Shown here: positions 37,477 to 46,785 of the stretch, piece after piece
Position numbering within the stretch: position 1 is the stretch's first letter
Layout: each line of letters begins with the position of its first letter
DNA from: Hyphomicrobium sp.
GTDB taxonomy: Bacteria > Pseudomonadota > Alphaproteobacteria > Rhizobiales > Hyphomicrobiaceae
Assembly: GCA_002928515.1 (NCBI GenBank)
Contig: PERI01000004.1
Coordinates: 186,001-250,000 of the forward strand
Direction of reading: 5' to 3'
DNA length: 64,000 bases
The notes under the pieces: generated by a model
Told to the model about the DNA's origin: nothing
The model's database searches: none
Seen by the model: only the letters and a program-made list of their open reading frames with translations
Program-made: the position numbers and the translations under genes

Positions 37477-38099
37477 CAACGCACTCCCTTGTTGGGTCCA
37501 TTCAAGTTTTGCCCAGCCGGTACTTCGTCAGCGAGGCGCGCGAACAAGATGTGATCTTCCCAGCGACCATTAATCTTGAGGAAGCCTTGCGCAAGGCCTT
37601 CGCGACGGAAACCGCACTTATCCAATACGTGTATCGACGCCGCATTCGCGGGCATGCAGGCCGCCTCGATGCGGTGCAGACGGACCGCACCAAAAGCAAA
37701 CGGCAAAAGCGTGTGAACGGCTTCCTGCATACGTCCGCGTCCCGCATGGGGTGCGCCAATCCAATACCCCAACGAAGCCGATTGGGCTGAACCGCGACGA
37801 ATGTTCGATAGTGTGATGCCGCCAAGAAGCGACTCCGACATCGAATCGACGATGAAAAATGTGTACGCCTGATCGTCGTGTACGTCGCGCGCGTAAGCGC
37901 GCAGACGCCGTCGGTACATCATGCGCGATAGATCGTCGTGAGCCCACGCCGGTTCCCACGGTGTCAGATGCGCACGGCTGAGTGCGCGTAGTTCCGCCCA
38001 CGCAGAATAATCGGCGATCGCGGGCGCGCGTAGAATGATGGTTCGTCCGCGGATCGGATCGAGGTAGTCCTCGGGCGATGGGGAGCGGAGAAATGCCAT
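37476..38099 (-). CDS. GNAT acetyltransferase, RimJ/RimL type
   Basis: A 207-residue GNAT protein of the group acetylating ribosomal protein or other N-termini. Acetyl-CoA binding is in LGYWIGAPHAGRGRMQEAV (the Q/RxxGxG/A equivalent), and the C-terminal half shows RIEAACMPANAASIHVLDKCGFRREGLA, typical of RimJ/RimL. The substrate is not known. The gene lies 6 bases after the M16 peptidase stop and its stop overlaps the start of the EAL gene, so the three genes are in one operon. Confidence 0.9.
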   Translation of the reverse strand: MAFLRSPSPEDYLDPIRGRTIILRAPAIADYSAWAELRALSRAHLTPWEPAWAHDDLSRMMYRRRLRAYARDVHDDQAYTFFIVDSMSESLLGGITLSNIRRGSAQSASLGYWIGAPHAGRGRMQEAVHTLLPFAFGAVRLHRIEAACMPANAASIHVLDKCGFRREGLAQGFLKINGRWEDHILFARLADEVPAGQNLNGPNKGVR

Positions 38100-38105
38100 T
38101 GTGCT

Positions 38106-39401
38106 TTAGGTTCCTGTTGGTTCCAAGCGCACAAGACTTGGCGCAAACAGCTTGGCGGCAGACTTTGCTTGCGCCAGCGATTTTCTTCCCGAACCAACGA
38201 CGGTGACTGTCGGTGCTTGGGTCGCAAGTTTTGCAGCAAACGCGCGGATATCGTCTGCCGTGACGTCGTCAACCAGTTGCACAAGTTCTTCGGCGGGCAC
38301 CAAACGGTCGTGCGTTAAAAGATTGCGTGCCATTTGCTCGGCTCGAACCGATGAACTTTCCAGAGCCATCAAAAGTCCGGCTTTCATTTGCGCTTTGGAG
38401 CGTTGCATCTCGGCCGGTGTCGCGCCTTCGTCTCCAAGTGCGCGCAATTGTGCTGCGACCACACGGGCCAACTCGTCGACCATTTCCGGTCCTGTCGCCG
38501 CGTGCACAGCCAACATGCCTGCGTCCTTCAGCCCCCACACCGTTGCATAAATCGAATAACACAAACCTCGGCGTTCGCGGATTTCTTGAAATAGCCGAGA
38601 CGACATCCCGCCACCAAACAGCCCAGCAAAGACTTGCCCGGCATAAAAATCATGATCGCCATAGGCTGCCGACGGCAATCCGATGACGACGTGGCTTTGT
38701 TCGAACGGCTTATCGTAGGCCGAAACCCCACCAACGTATTGGGCGCGAACCTCCCCGCCTGCGCGACCGGGAGCAAGCCCCCCGAATAGGGCCTCAACGT
38801 GGCGAACGAGTTTTTCGTGGTCGATAGCTCCAGCGGCTGAAACCACCATGGCATTGGGGTGATAACGCTCGGCCAAATATCCTCGCAAATCGCTGGAGGT
38901 CATGGCCGTGACGCTTTTACGGGTGCCTAGAATCGGGCGGCCGACAGGTTGGTTGGGAAAGGCGCTGGCGTGATTGAGATCGAACACGATGTCGTCGGGG
39001 CTATCCTGCGCGCCGGCAATTTCTTGGAGGATAACTTCCCGTTCGCGGTCGAGCTCGGCATCGCTAAACGACGAGTTGAGTAGAATGTCGGCTAGGATTT
39101 CGAGCGCGACACCGTCATCGCCTTTGAGGACGCGTGCATAATAAGCGGTTGTGTCGAGGCCCGTCGCTGCGTTCAAATCGCCGCCGACTTCTTCAATTTC
39201 CTCGGCGATGCGCTGCGCTGTGCGCGTGGCAGTCCCCTTGAAGGCCATGTGTTCAAGGAGGTGCGAAATCCCGTGCTGCGCTTCGGTTTCGTGACGCGCA
39301 CCAGCCGCCACCCAAAGCCCGAGTGAAACCGTTTCTAGATGATCCATCCGGTGCGAGACGACGCGCAAGCCGTTGTTCAAGGTCGTGATGTGCGTGGTCA
39401 T
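38106..39401 (-). CDS. M16 family zinc peptidase (processing-peptidase-like)
   Basis: The 431-residue protein is an M16B peptidase related to mitochondrial processing peptidase beta. The inverted zinc motif HxxEH is HLLEH in GISHLLEHMAFKGTATR; the distal Glu lies in the region around AYYARVLKGDDGVALEILAD. The C-terminal half has the GGGMSSRLFQEIRERRGLCYSI motif of the family. Its start overlaps the thrC stop by 4 bases. A thrC-M16 pair is conserved in Rhizobiales, though the reason is not known. Confidence 0.94.
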   Translation of the reverse strand: MTTHITTLNNGLRVVSHRMDHLETVSLGLWVAAGARHETEAQHGISHLLEHMAFKGTATRTAQRIAEEIEEVGGDLNAATGLDTTAYYARVLKGDDGVALEILADILLNSSFSDAELDREREVILQEIAGAQDSPDDIVFDLNHASAFPNQPVGRPILGTRKSVTAMTSSDLRGYLAERYHPNAMVVSAAGAIDHEKLVRHVEALFGGLAPGRAGGEVRAQYVGGVSAYDKPFEQSHVVIGLPSAAYGDHDFYAGQVFAGLFGGGMSSRLFQEIRERRGLCYSIYATVWGLKDAGMLAVHAATGPEMVDELARVVAAQLRALGDEGATPAEMQRSKAQMKAGLLMALESSSVRAEQMARNLLTHDRLVPAEELVQLVDDVTADDIRAFAAKLATQAPTVTVVGSGRKSLAQAKSAAKLFAPSLVRLEPTGT

Positions 39402-40801
39402 GCAATTGCCTTGGTTGCGCCGCGACAGCGGCTTTCGACGAAGCGTTCAACGGCTGTGAGGTCGTTGGGAAGGGTGTCGAAGCGTTCAGGATCGGTCATG
39501 AGATTGGCGAGACGAGCTGGCAGTTTTGGATGCTCACTTGTGATTGCGACAATAGCATCGGGGAATTTGGCCGGATGTGCGGTCGCAAGAATTATGGTTT
39601 CGCCTGAAGCTTGACTGTGTTCTGCAGCCACGACCGCGCAAGCTGTGTGAGGATCGAGCAGATAGCCATGTTGGTTTTTGGTCCTCAGGATACAGTCTGC
39701 CACGTCACCTTCCGAGGCAGCGACGGCGGCGAAATCGGATTTAAGAACGTCCCAGATGGGGCCGAGTTCAAAGCGCTTGTCTCGCGCAAGATTGGTCATC
39801 ATGTCTCTGACAGCAGTAGCGTTGCGCCCTGATGCCTCAAACAAGTAGCGCTCAAAGTTCGAGGAAATTTGAATGTCCATCGACGGCGATGACGTTGGGA
39901 CAACGCCACGCATTTCATAGACGCCGGTTGCGACCGTGCGCGGCAAGATATCGTTTTCATTCGACGCGATGATGAGGCGTTCGACGGGCAGGCCCATGCG
40001 CTTGGCAACAAAGCCCGCGAAAATATCGCCGAAGTTACCCGTGGGCACGGCAAATGAAACGGCTTTGTCTGGCGCTCCGAATTTTGCGGCTGCGGCGAAA
40101 TAATAAGTGACCTGCGCCACGATGCGCGCCCAGTTGATCGAGTTCACGCCTGAGAGCTGTACGCGGTCGCGGAAGGCATGATCGTTGAACATGGCTTTCA
40201 CAAGCGCCTGGCAATCGTCGAACGTGCCGTCGATGGCGACCGCGTGAACATGACCTTCCGTCGGCGTGGTCATCATACGGCGTTGCACGTCCGAGACGCG
40301 GCCATCTGGAAACAAGATGACGATGTCGGCCCGCTTGGATGAGCGGAAGGCTTCGATGGCGGCACCACCGGTATCGCCCGACGTTGCGCCGACGATGGTG
40401 GCGCGTTGGCCGCGCTTTTCCAGCACGTGATCCATCAATCGCGCAAGCAACTGCATCGCGACATCTTTGAAGGCCAACGTTGGCCCGTGAAACAGTTCTA
40501 GGATTGACGTTCCTGCCTTGAGGTTGACCAGCGGTGTAATAGCAGGATCACCAAACGCGCTATAGGCGTCGTGCGTCATGCGGGCCAGATCGGCGCGCGG
40601 GATAGACGCCTTTGTAAATGGATCGATCACTTCGACGGCAATATCGGCAAACGCCATGCTCGCGAAACTGCGGATCGTTTCTGGCGATAGCGTCGGCCAT
40701 GTTTCGGGTAAATACAGGCCGCCATCGCGGGCGAGGCCAGCCAGCAGCACGTCATCGAAGCTGAGTTTGGGTGCGGTGCCTCTGGTCGAGATGTAATTCA
40801 A
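39398..40801 (-). CDS. thrC: threonine synthase
   Basis: ThrC converts O-phosphohomoserine to threonine with PLP. The 467-residue protein is of the long (E. coli/yeast) type: it begins MNYISTRGTAPKLSFDDVLLAGLARDGGLY, the PLP lysine is in FHGPTLAFKDVAMQ, and the phosphate-binding loop is GATSGDTGGAAIEAF. SFAVPTGNFGDIFAG is also typical. It is the first gene of the minus-strand set thrC-M16-GNAT-EAL, with a 108-base gap from SURF1. thrB is at 30.0 kb. Confidence 0.96.
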   Translation of the reverse strand: MNYISTRGTAPKLSFDDVLLAGLARDGGLYLPETWPTLSPETIRSFASMAFADIAVEVIDPFTKASIPRADLARMTHDAYSAFGDPAITPLVNLKAGTSILELFHGPTLAFKDVAMQLLARLMDHVLEKRGQRATIVGATSGDTGGAAIEAFRSSKRADIVILFPDGRVSDVQRRMMTTPTEGHVHAVAIDGTFDDCQALVKAMFNDHAFRDRVQLSGVNSINWARIVAQVTYYFAAAAKFGAPDKAVSFAVPTGNFGDIFAGFVAKRMGLPVERLIIASNENDILPRTVATGVYEMRGVVPTSSPSMDIQISSNFERYLFEASGRNATAVRDMMTNLARDKRFELGPIWDVLKSDFAAVAASEGDVADCILRTKNQHGYLLDPHTACAVVAAEHSQASGETIILATAHPAKFPDAIVAITSEHPKLPARLANLMTDPERFDTLPNDLTAVERFVESRCRGATKAIA

Positions 40802-40909
40802 GTTTTGGTTCTCATGGTTAGGTCTTTAGTGCGCCGTGAACAGTAGTTCTGCCTGTTGGCGCGAACAAGACTAACTGCGGGCACAATAAGCTGCACGCAT
40901 TTGGAGATA

Positions 40910-41674
40910 TTAAGCTTGCGATGGTCCGTCGCGGAGTATCGCCAGTCTTTGGCGCGCGAAAGCCACGAAGACGCCGATGAGTGTCAAAGCCAAGCCGTAC
41001 CATGTCACGACATACTGCAAATGGCTATTTTTGAGGCGAATTTCAGTTGTACCGCCCTTCGGCCAGCCGCCTGGGTTTGCGGGCTCAGCTTCCGCATCAA
41101 TCGCGAATGGTGCGAAATTCGGTTCGGTTCCGATTGCGTCAGTTAAGCTGGAGCGCATGCCCGTGAGATCGCGAGAATACCACCTATTGCTGGCGACATC
41201 ATTGTCAGGCGTAAACCAACCTTTGGCTTCCGGCGCGCGGACGAGGCCGGTTACGGTCACGGTACCTTGGATTTGGCCATCGGGGCGTTTGCTTGCATCC
41301 TTCACGGCTTCGGGCACCCATCCGCGATTGATGAGAAGCATGGGTTTGCCATCATCGGGTTTGAGCACCGTATAGACGTGCCAGCCTGAACCTTGGCGCG
41401 CGGGTGCATAGACATGGCGTTCTGATGCATGGTCAAACGTGCCCGAAACACGCAGGCGGAGATACTCGGTGTCATCTGGGTTCGACGCGCGCGATAGAGC
41501 TTCGTCATAGCTAACCGGCTCGGCCGTGCTGCGTGACTGGACTTGCGAGATCAGATTTTCTTTCCAGGCTTTGCGTTGCCATTGCCACGTGCCAAGTCCG
41601 ATCAAAATCGGTAAGATCGCGAGCGTGAAAATCGTCGGCACAATCAAACCGGCAGCTCGCCAACGCGCGACCAT
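40910..41674 (-). CDS. SURF1 family cytochrome oxidase biogenesis protein
   Basis: This 254-residue inner-membrane protein helps insert heme a into oxidase subunit I. It has the SURF1 layout: an N-terminal helix (AAGLIVPTIFTLAILPILIGLGTWQWQRKAWKE), a periplasmic domain with LLINRGWVPEAVKD, and a C-terminal helix after NSHLQYVVTWYGLALTLIGVFVAF. ATG 41674 has GAAGGAGT upstream, and DUF983 ends 6 bases before, so the longer open frame upstream is not used. It lies at the end of the oxidase gene set. Confidence 0.92.
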   Translation of the reverse strand: MVARWRAAGLIVPTIFTLAILPILIGLGTWQWQRKAWKENLISQVQSRSTAEPVSYDEALSRASNPDDTEYLRLRVSGTFDHASERHVYAPARQGSGWHVYTVLKPDDGKPMLLINRGWVPEAVKDASKRPDGQIQGTVTVTGLVRAPEAKGWFTPDNDVASNRWYSRDLTGMRSSLTDAIGTEPNFAPFAIDAEAEPANPGGWPKGGTTEIRLKNSHLQYVVTWYGLALTLIGVFVAFARQRLAILRDGPSQA

Positions 41675-41679
41675 GGCGC

Positions 41680-42054
41680 TTACTCCTTCGACAGTCGGCC
41701 TTCCTCGGCCTTGTTCTTGAATTGAAGTGCGATCAAAGTTGCTTTCAAAAAGCGCAGTAGAAAATATGCCATGAATGGTGTGACAACGCCCAACAGTAGA
41801 ACATGCACCCACCAGGGTACGCCGAATTTGAATTCAGCGATCAGCACGCCGCCGACACAGAGAAATCCGAGAATGAATATGGCGAACACAGCCGGGCCGT
41901 CGCCAGTATCCACGAACTTATAGTCAAGTCCGCAGCTCTCGCATGTTTCGCGCATGCCAAGGCCATTGACGAATAGTCGGCCTTTTCCACAGCGCGGACA
42001 CCGGCACTTTATACCAGCCATGATCGGCGATACCGGCAAGCGATCGGCGTTCAC
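41680..42054 (-). CDS. DUF983 zinc-ribbon membrane protein
   Basis: A 124-residue protein with two CxxC pairs (CRCPRCGKGRLF and CESCGL) forming a zinc ribbon, then two transmembrane helices (AVFAIFILGFLCVGGVLIAEF and WWVHVLLLGVVTPFMAYFLLRFL). DUF983 genes lie between ctaE and SURF1 across Alphaproteobacteria, which suggests a role in oxidase biogenesis, but none is proven. It is 6 bases from SURF1 and follows the terminator-like hairpin behind ctaE, so it may have its own promoter. Confidence 0.92.
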   Translation of the reverse strand: MNADRLPVSPIMAGIKCRCPRCGKGRLFVNGLGMRETCESCGLDYKFVDTGDGPAVFAIFILGFLCVGGVLIAEFKFGVPWWVHVLLLGVVTPFMAYFLLRFLKATLIALQFKNKAEEGRLSKE

Positions 42055-42126
42055 GATAGCGTTCCTTCAAATTAGATCGTGTGTGCATCCCGGAAGCTTA
42101 GTCTGTCATGACGACGGGTTATGTCA

Positions 42127-42163
42127 GACTATAAAACACAAGAGGCGGCCAAGGGCCGCCTCT
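42127..42163 (-). terminator. terminator after ctaE
   Basis: AGAGGCGGCC and GGCCGCCTCT with a 3-base loop (42141-42163). Read on the minus strand the hairpin is followed by TGTGTTTTATAG. It lies 25 bases after the ctaE stop and separates the oxidase structural genes from DUF983/SURF1. Confidence 0.75.
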
Positions 42164-42187
42164 CGGTCTATCAGTTGTCGTTGACGA

Positions 42188-43126
42188 TTAGTGTCCAGCT
42201 GCTGTGCCAGCGCCTGCACCCCAAACGTAGATGCACGCAAAGAGGAACAACCAAACAACGTCAACGAAATGCCAATACCAAGCTGCGGCTTCAAAGCCGA
42301 AGTGCTGGCGTGGTGTGAAGTGACCTTTCATGGCGCGGAACAAGCAGACCGCCAGGAAGATCGTGCCGATGACCACGTGCGCACCGTGGAAGCCCGTTGC
42401 CATGAAGAACGTCGAGCCATAGCTATGGCCAGCGTAGGAGAAGCCAGCGTGGCTATATTCCACGACCTGCAAGACCGTGAAAATCATACCAAGCAGAACG
42501 GTCAGAGCGAGACCGATGGTCAAGCCGCGGCGATCATTCTGCAAGAGAGCATGGTGGGCCCAAGTAACCGTGCAGCCCGAAAGCAACAAGATCAGCGTGT
42601 TGACGAGCGGTAAGCCCCACGGATCGAAGGTCGATTGGAAGTTGCCAGGAATAGCGGTCGCGGTGGCTTCAACCGGGATCGGTGGCCACTGACCGCCATA
42701 GACTTCATTGCGCGTGGTCAAGCCGACCAACTGACCCGCGTTATTGAGCAACTCGTGCACGCCAGATGGGAAGAGCGCGCTGTCGAAATAGGCCCAGAAC
42801 CAGGCGACGAAGAACATGACTTCGGAGGCGATAAACAGAATCATGCCGTAACGCAGATGGAGCTGTACGACCGGCGTGTGATCGCCTCTATGCGCTTCGC
42901 GAATAACGTCGCGCCACCACAGCCATGCTGTGGCGATCAAGCCTGCAATTCCTACGGCGAAAACCCATGGCCCCGTGATACCAAAAACGCCTTCGCCATC
43001 GACGTGCGTGCGCATCCACGCGATTGAGCCTAAAGCGCCAATGAAGGCAAAGATCGATGCAACCAATGGCCAGGGGCTTGGATCAACCAAGTGATAGTCG
43101 TGTTCTTTGGTATGTGAGTCTGACAT
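42188..43126 (-). CDS. ctaE: cytochrome c oxidase subunit III
   Basis: The 312-residue subunit III has seven transmembrane helices. It starts HDYHLVDPSPWPL, and the conserved Glu is in ASEVMFFVAWFWAYF; FFMATGFHGAHVVIGTIFL and FEAAAWYWHFVDVVWLFLF near the C-terminus are hallmarks. It stabilises proton uptake and the lifetime of the active oxidase. GGAG precedes the ATG. ctaG lies 107 bases upstream on the same strand. Confidence 0.97.
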   Translation of the reverse strand: MSDSHTKEHDYHLVDPSPWPLVASIFAFIGALGSIAWMRTHVDGEGVFGITGPWVFAVGIAGLIATAWLWWRDVIREAHRGDHTPVVQLHLRYGMILFIASEVMFFVAWFWAYFDSALFPSGVHELLNNAGQLVGLTTRNEVYGGQWPPIPVEATATAIPGNFQSTFDPWGLPLVNTLILLLSGCTVTWAHHALLQNDRRGLTIGLALTVLLGMIFTVLQVVEYSHAGFSYAGHSYGSTFFMATGFHGAHVVIGTIFLAVCLFRAMKGHFTPRQHFGFEAAAWYWHFVDVVWLFLFACIYVWGAGAGTAAGH

Positions 43127-43233
43127 TTTAGTCTCCGTCGTCCCTGAATTTTATTTTGGCTCAAAGTGAGCGTCGTTAATTTTTTATCTCGTTTCGATTT
43201 TATGCAGGCTACCGTCGTTTTCCAAAGTCTGCC

Positions 43234-43842
43234 TTAGCCACCCTCCGCAGTCTTCGAAATTGGCTTATTCTTTTCATCGACCGATGCGGCATGCTCGATC
43301 GGGTAGAATACATATGAGAGCGTGATATTCGACAGTCCCTTGGTATCGGGATCTTCAGCCATCTTTGGATCGACGAAGAACGTGACGGGCATCTCGACCG
43401 ACTGACCCGGCTCCAGCGTTTGCTCTTGGAAGCAGAAGCATTCGATCTTGCTGAAGTACAAGCCCATCGTCTGTGGCGCGACGTTGAACGCAGCGGTGCC
43501 TGTGAGCTTTTTATCCGACATATTGGTCGCGCGGTAGAAGGCAAGAGATGTCTCGCCGAGCTTGACGTCCATGGTTGACTGGACCGGTTCGAATTTCCAT
43601 TGCAGGCTCGGTGACACGTTCGCATCGAAGCGGACCGTCACGACGTTATCGAGAACCGTTGGCGAAGGGGCAATCGCGCGCTGTGTCGTGCCGCCATATC
43701 CTGTCACCTGACAGAAGATGCTGTAGAGCGTCGGCGAGGCTGCCGTTAAAGACCCCATCACACCCAAGCCAGCAAGACACCACAACACAACCTTACGATT
43801 GCTTTTGGCGCCTTCGGTTGCAGATGAAGTGATGTCGGTCAC
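43234..43842 (-). CDS. ctaG: cytochrome c oxidase assembly protein CtaG (Cox11)
   Basis: CtaG delivers copper to the CuB site of subunit I. The 202-residue protein has one membrane anchor (VVLWCLAGLGVMGSLTAASPTLYSIFC) and a periplasmic Ig-like domain with the copper-binding CFCF motif in KIECFCFQEQTLEPGQ. GTG 43842 is preferred because GGTAGG lies 7 bases before it; an in-frame TTG at 43857 sits inside the coxF stop region. It follows coxF by 8 bases. Confidence 0.93.
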   Translation of the reverse strand: MTDITSSATEGAKSNRKVVLWCLAGLGVMGSLTAASPTLYSIFCQVTGYGGTTQRAIAPSPTVLDNVVTVRFDANVSPSLQWKFEPVQSTMDVKLGETSLAFYRATNMSDKKLTGTAAFNVAPQTMGLYFSKIECFCFQEQTLEPGQSVEMPVTFFVDPKMAEDPDTKGLSNITLSYVFYPIEHAASVDEKNKPISKTAEGG

Positions 43843-43850
43843 GTCAGCAC

Positions 43851-44009
43851 CTACCAAGTCTTGTTGGCGACAGCGCCGCCAAGACGAATAAGGGTTGCAG
43901 CATAAAACAGGACAACCATCACGCCGAGCGTAATAGCAATTGCAATTGAGCGGCGGCGCGCAATGCGCTGCGATGTCATTTCGGTGGTTGGTTCGGTTTT
44001 ATCCGCCAT
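43851..44009 (-). CDS. coxF: CoxF-like small membrane protein of the oxidase cluster
   Basis: A 52-residue protein starting MADKTEPTTEMTSQRIARRRS, with one transmembrane helix (IAIAITLGVMVVLFYAATLI) and a short C-terminal RLGGAVANKTW. It lies between ctaB and ctaG, 25 bases after ctaB and 8 before ctaG, exactly where the small CoxF-type protein lies in other Rhizobiales. Its size means it is often missed. Function: presumed oxidase assembly or small-subunit role, by position only. Confidence 0.85.
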   Translation of the reverse strand: MADKTEPTTEMTSQRIARRRSIAIAITLGVMVVLFYAATLIRLGGAVANKTW

Positions 44010-44034
44010 CGATCATTCAACTTTCGTCAGTGCG

Positions 44035-44970
44035 TTACGCCATGATCCGATGCACCGATGCTTCAACGAGGAGCACCGCAAACAGCAGATACAGATAAAG
44101 AATAGAGAACCAGAACAGTTGGCGCGCAACGGTATCCGCTTCGCGACCTTCCGTTGTGAGATAGACTTTGACAGCAAGCCAGAGAAAGCCAGCGCCGAGC
44201 ACCACTGAGAAGGCCAGATAGGTCAATCCGCCAAGACCGATGAAATAGGGCACGATGGCGAGCGGCACGAGCAGCACCGAGTAGATCAAAATCTGACGGC
44301 GCGTTTCAGCAAGACCGGCGACAACCGGCAGCATTGGCACGCCAACGCGCTCGTAGTCGCGGCAGCGATAAAGTGCCAGGGCCCAGAAATGCGGCGGCGT
44401 CCACATGAAGATAATGAGGAACAGCAGAATGCTTTCGATACCGACCGAGCCGGTCACGGCTGCCCAACCTATCATAGGCGGGAAAGCGCCAGCGGCGCCG
44501 CCAATGACGATGTTATGCGGCGTCAGGCGCTTCAACCACATTGTGTAGATGAAAATGTAGAAAGCGATTGTCAGTGCCAAAAGAGCGCCCGCGGCCCAAT
44601 TGATCAAGACGCCGAGTGTCAGAACAGAGCCGATCGACAGAATGATCCCGAAGCTCAAAGCTTGATCCGGCGTCACACGTCCGCGCGGCAGCGGGCGAGC
44701 TGCGGTGCGGGCCATGCGCGCGTCAATATCGGCGTCGTACCACATGTTGAGAGCGCCAGACGCACCTGCGCCGACCGCAATCGCGAAGATCGCGATGAGA
44801 CCCATGACGGGGTGGATCGGGCCAGGAGCTGCGATCATTGCGGCCAGAGCCGTCAGAATGACGAGCGTCATGACGCGCGGCTTCATCAGCTGAATGTAAT
44901 CGCTCACGTCTGGCTCGTTGATGCTGCCGACCAGCATATCGGCTTGGCCGACTTCGCTCTGCACGCTCAT
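44035..44970 (-). CDS. ctaB: protoheme IX farnesyltransferase (heme O synthase)
   Basis: CtaB adds a farnesyl group to heme b, giving heme O, the precursor of the heme a of the oxidase next door. The 311-residue UbiA-family protein has the two Mg-diphosphate motifs: [23 protein letters not shown] and [12 protein letters not shown], among about nine membrane helices. It follows ctaD after a hairpin and precedes coxF. Heme A synthase (ctaA) is not in the window. It draws on the isoprenoid supply encoded by ispE and ispH. Confidence 0.96.
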   Translation of the reverse strand: MSVQSEVGQADMLVGSINEPDVSDYIQLMKPRVMTLVILTALAAMIAAPGPIHPVMGLIAIFAIAVGAGASGALNMWYDADIDARMARTAARPLPRGRVTPDQALSFGIILSIGSVLTLGVLINWAAGALLALTIAFYIFIYTMWLKRLTPHNIVIGGAAGAFPPMIGWAAVTGSVGIESILLFLIIFMWTPPHFWALALYRCRDYERVGVPMLPVVAGLAETRRQILIYSVLLVPLAIVPYFIGLGGLTYLAFSVVLGAGFLWLAVKVYLTTEGREADTVARQLFWFSILYLYLLFAVLLVEASVHRIMA

Positions 44971-45004
44971 CGTAGCAACCAGTTCCTCGTTGGTATTTGT
45001 CGTA

Positions 45005-45049
45005 GGTAAAAAGTGTCAACGGCGGGCCTGATTGACATGCCCGCCGTTG
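45005..45049 (-). terminator. hairpin with T-run between ctaD and ctaB
   Basis: CAACGGCGGGC (45017-45027) and GCCCGCCGTTG (45039-45049), an 11-bp perfect stem with an 11-base loop. On the minus strand it is followed by ACACTTTTTACC. It lies 17 bases after the ctaD stop, so it may act as a partial terminator or 3' stabiliser, leaving less transcript for ctaB and the assembly genes. Confidence 0.75.
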
Positions 45050-45066
45050 CCTTCCAACTCATCCGA

Positions 45067-46689
45067 TCAGTGATGATCGGTGGCCGCGATGCGCGGTAGT
45101 TTTTCGAACGAATGGTATGCTGGCGGTGACGGAAGCGTCCATTCCAATGTCGTTGCTCCGACGCCCCACGGATTGTCGGCTGCTTTTTCCTTGCGCAAGA
45201 ATGCGAGCGCGATCGTGAACAGGAACAACACCGTGCCTGCGGCCGTGATGTAGGAGCCGTAAGACGAGATTTTGTTCCAGTAGGCGAAGGCTTCCGGATA
45301 GTCCGCATAGTGGCGGGGCATACCAGCGAGGCCAAGGAAGTGCTGCGGGAAGAACAGCAAGTTGGCACCGATGAAGGTGATCCAGAAGTGCAGCTTGCCC
45401 AGCGTTTCGCTGTACATGTAGCCCGACATCTTGGGGAACCAGTAATAGAAGCCCGCGAAAATCGAGAACACAGCGCCGAGCGACAGCACATAGTGGAAGT
45501 GTGCGACGACGTAATAGGTATTGTGCAAAGCGCGATCGACGCCCGCGTTGGCGCACATGACGCCTGTCACGCCACCGACAGTGAACAGGAAGATGAAGCC
45601 CAACGCCCAGACCATTGGTGTGCGGAACTGAATAGATCCGCCCCACATGGTCGCGATCCATGAGAAGATTTTGACGCCGGTCGGCACCGCAATCACCATG
45701 GTTGCGAACATGAAGTAGGCTTGGGTATCGACACTCAGGCCCGCCGTGTACATGTGGTGTGCCCACACGATGAAGCCGACGAGACCGATGGCGACCATCG
45801 CATACGCCATCCCGAGATAGCCGAACACCGGCTTGCGCGAAAACGTTGCGATAATGTGGCTGATCATGCCGAAGCCTGGAAGAATGAGAATGTAAACTTC
45901 CGGATGGCCGAAGAACCAGAACAAATGCGCGTAGAGGAGCGGATCGCCGCCACCTGCTGGATCATAGAACGTGGTGCCGAAGTTGCGGTCGGTCAGCAAC
46001 ATGGTGATGGCACCAGCGAGAACCGGCAGCGATAGGAGCAACAAGAACGCGGTGACAAGAACCGACCAGACGAACAGCGGCATTTTGTGCAACGTCATGC
46101 CCGGTGCACGCATATTGAAAATTGTGGTGATGAAGTTGATAGCGCCTAGGATCGAAGAGGCACCTGCCAAGTGAAGTGAGAGAATGCCGAAGTCGACAGC
46201 GGGGCCGGGATGGCCAATTTTTGCCGACAGAGGTGCCACCACAATCCATCCGGTACCAACGCCGTTGGCATCGGCCGTTCCAGGAACAAACATCGACATC
46301 AAAAGCAGCGCGAACGCGGCCGGCAACAGCCAGAACGAGATGTTGTTCATACGCGGGAACGCCATGTCGGGCGCGCCGATCATGAGCGGTACGAACCAGT
46401 TTCCGAAACCGCCGATCATGGCAGGCATGACCATGAAGAACACCATGATCAGACCGTGGCCTGTTACGAATACGTTGTAGGCGCCTTCATCGGCGAAATA
46501 CTGCAAGCCAGGTTGCTCGAGCTCAAGACGCATCATCACCGACAAGAAGCCGCCGATGCATCCCGCGAAAATCGCGAACATCAAATACATCGTGCCGATA
46601 TCTTTGTGGTTGGTGGAGAGGAACCACCGCTTGAAGAACGTCGGCGCGTGATTGTGGCTATCACCCGCTGCGTAAGTTGAACTGCCCAT
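45067..46689 (-). CDS. ctaD: cytochrome c oxidase subunit I (aa3 type)
   Basis: The catalytic heme-copper subunit, 540 residues from ATG 46689. Proton channel and site residues are of the A1 type: Asp in [12 protein letters not shown], Glu and cross-linked His/Tyr in [12 protein letters not shown], CuB HH in WAHHMYT, Lys in [10 protein letters not shown] and heme ligands in [11 protein letters not shown]. Unusual changes lie near the Mg site: the normal [14 protein letters not shown] reads LHNTYYVV (Asn codon 45520-45522), and the Arg-Arg pair before the DYP motif reads MPRHYADYP (His codon 45310-45312). It follows ctaC after a hairpin. Function as an oxidase is still expected. Confidence 0.96.
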   Translation of the reverse strand: MGSSTYAAGDSHNHAPTFFKRWFLSTNHKDIGTMYLMFAIFAGCIGGFLSVMMRLELEQPGLQYFADEGAYNVFVTGHGLIMVFFMVMPAMIGGFGNWFVPLMIGAPDMAFPRMNNISFWLLPAAFALLLMSMFVPGTADANGVGTGWIVVAPLSAKIGHPGPAVDFGILSLHLAGASSILGAINFITTIFNMRAPGMTLHKMPLFVWSVLVTAFLLLLSLPVLAGAITMLLTDRNFGTTFYDPAGGGDPLLYAHLFWFFGHPEVYILILPGFGMISHIIATFSRKPVFGYLGMAYAMVAIGLVGFIVWAHHMYTAGLSVDTQAYFMFATMVIAVPTGVKIFSWIATMWGGSIQFRTPMVWALGFIFLFTVGGVTGVMCANAGVDRALHNTYYVVAHFHYVLSLGAVFSIFAGFYYWFPKMSGYMYSETLGKLHFWITFIGANLLFFPQHFLGLAGMPRHYADYPEAFAYWNKISSYGSYITAAGTVLFLFTIALAFLRKEKAADNPWGVGATTLEWTLPSPPAYHSFEKLPRIAATDHH

Positions 46690-46742
46690 CCGTGATACCC
46701 TTGTCCCGATAAACTTTTTGGTTCGTTTCATTTGCCAGAGAA

Positions 46743-46769
46743 CGCTGCGAGGTTAGATCCATCGCAGCG
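46743..46769 (-). other. intercistronic hairpin between ctaC and ctaD
   Basis: CGCTGCGA and TCGCAGCG with an 11-base spacer, inside the gap between the ctaC stop and the ctaD start. No T-run follows. It may protect or process the transcript. Confidence 0.4.
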
Positions 46770-46785
46770 CCAGATTGGCGTTCTA

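Noticed and set aside
44389-45009. 206-codon open frame on the plus strand opposite ctaB
   Set aside because: It is antisense to a strongly conserved membrane protein; its Arg/Asp/Gln-rich composition is the complement of that gene, with no ribosome-binding site.
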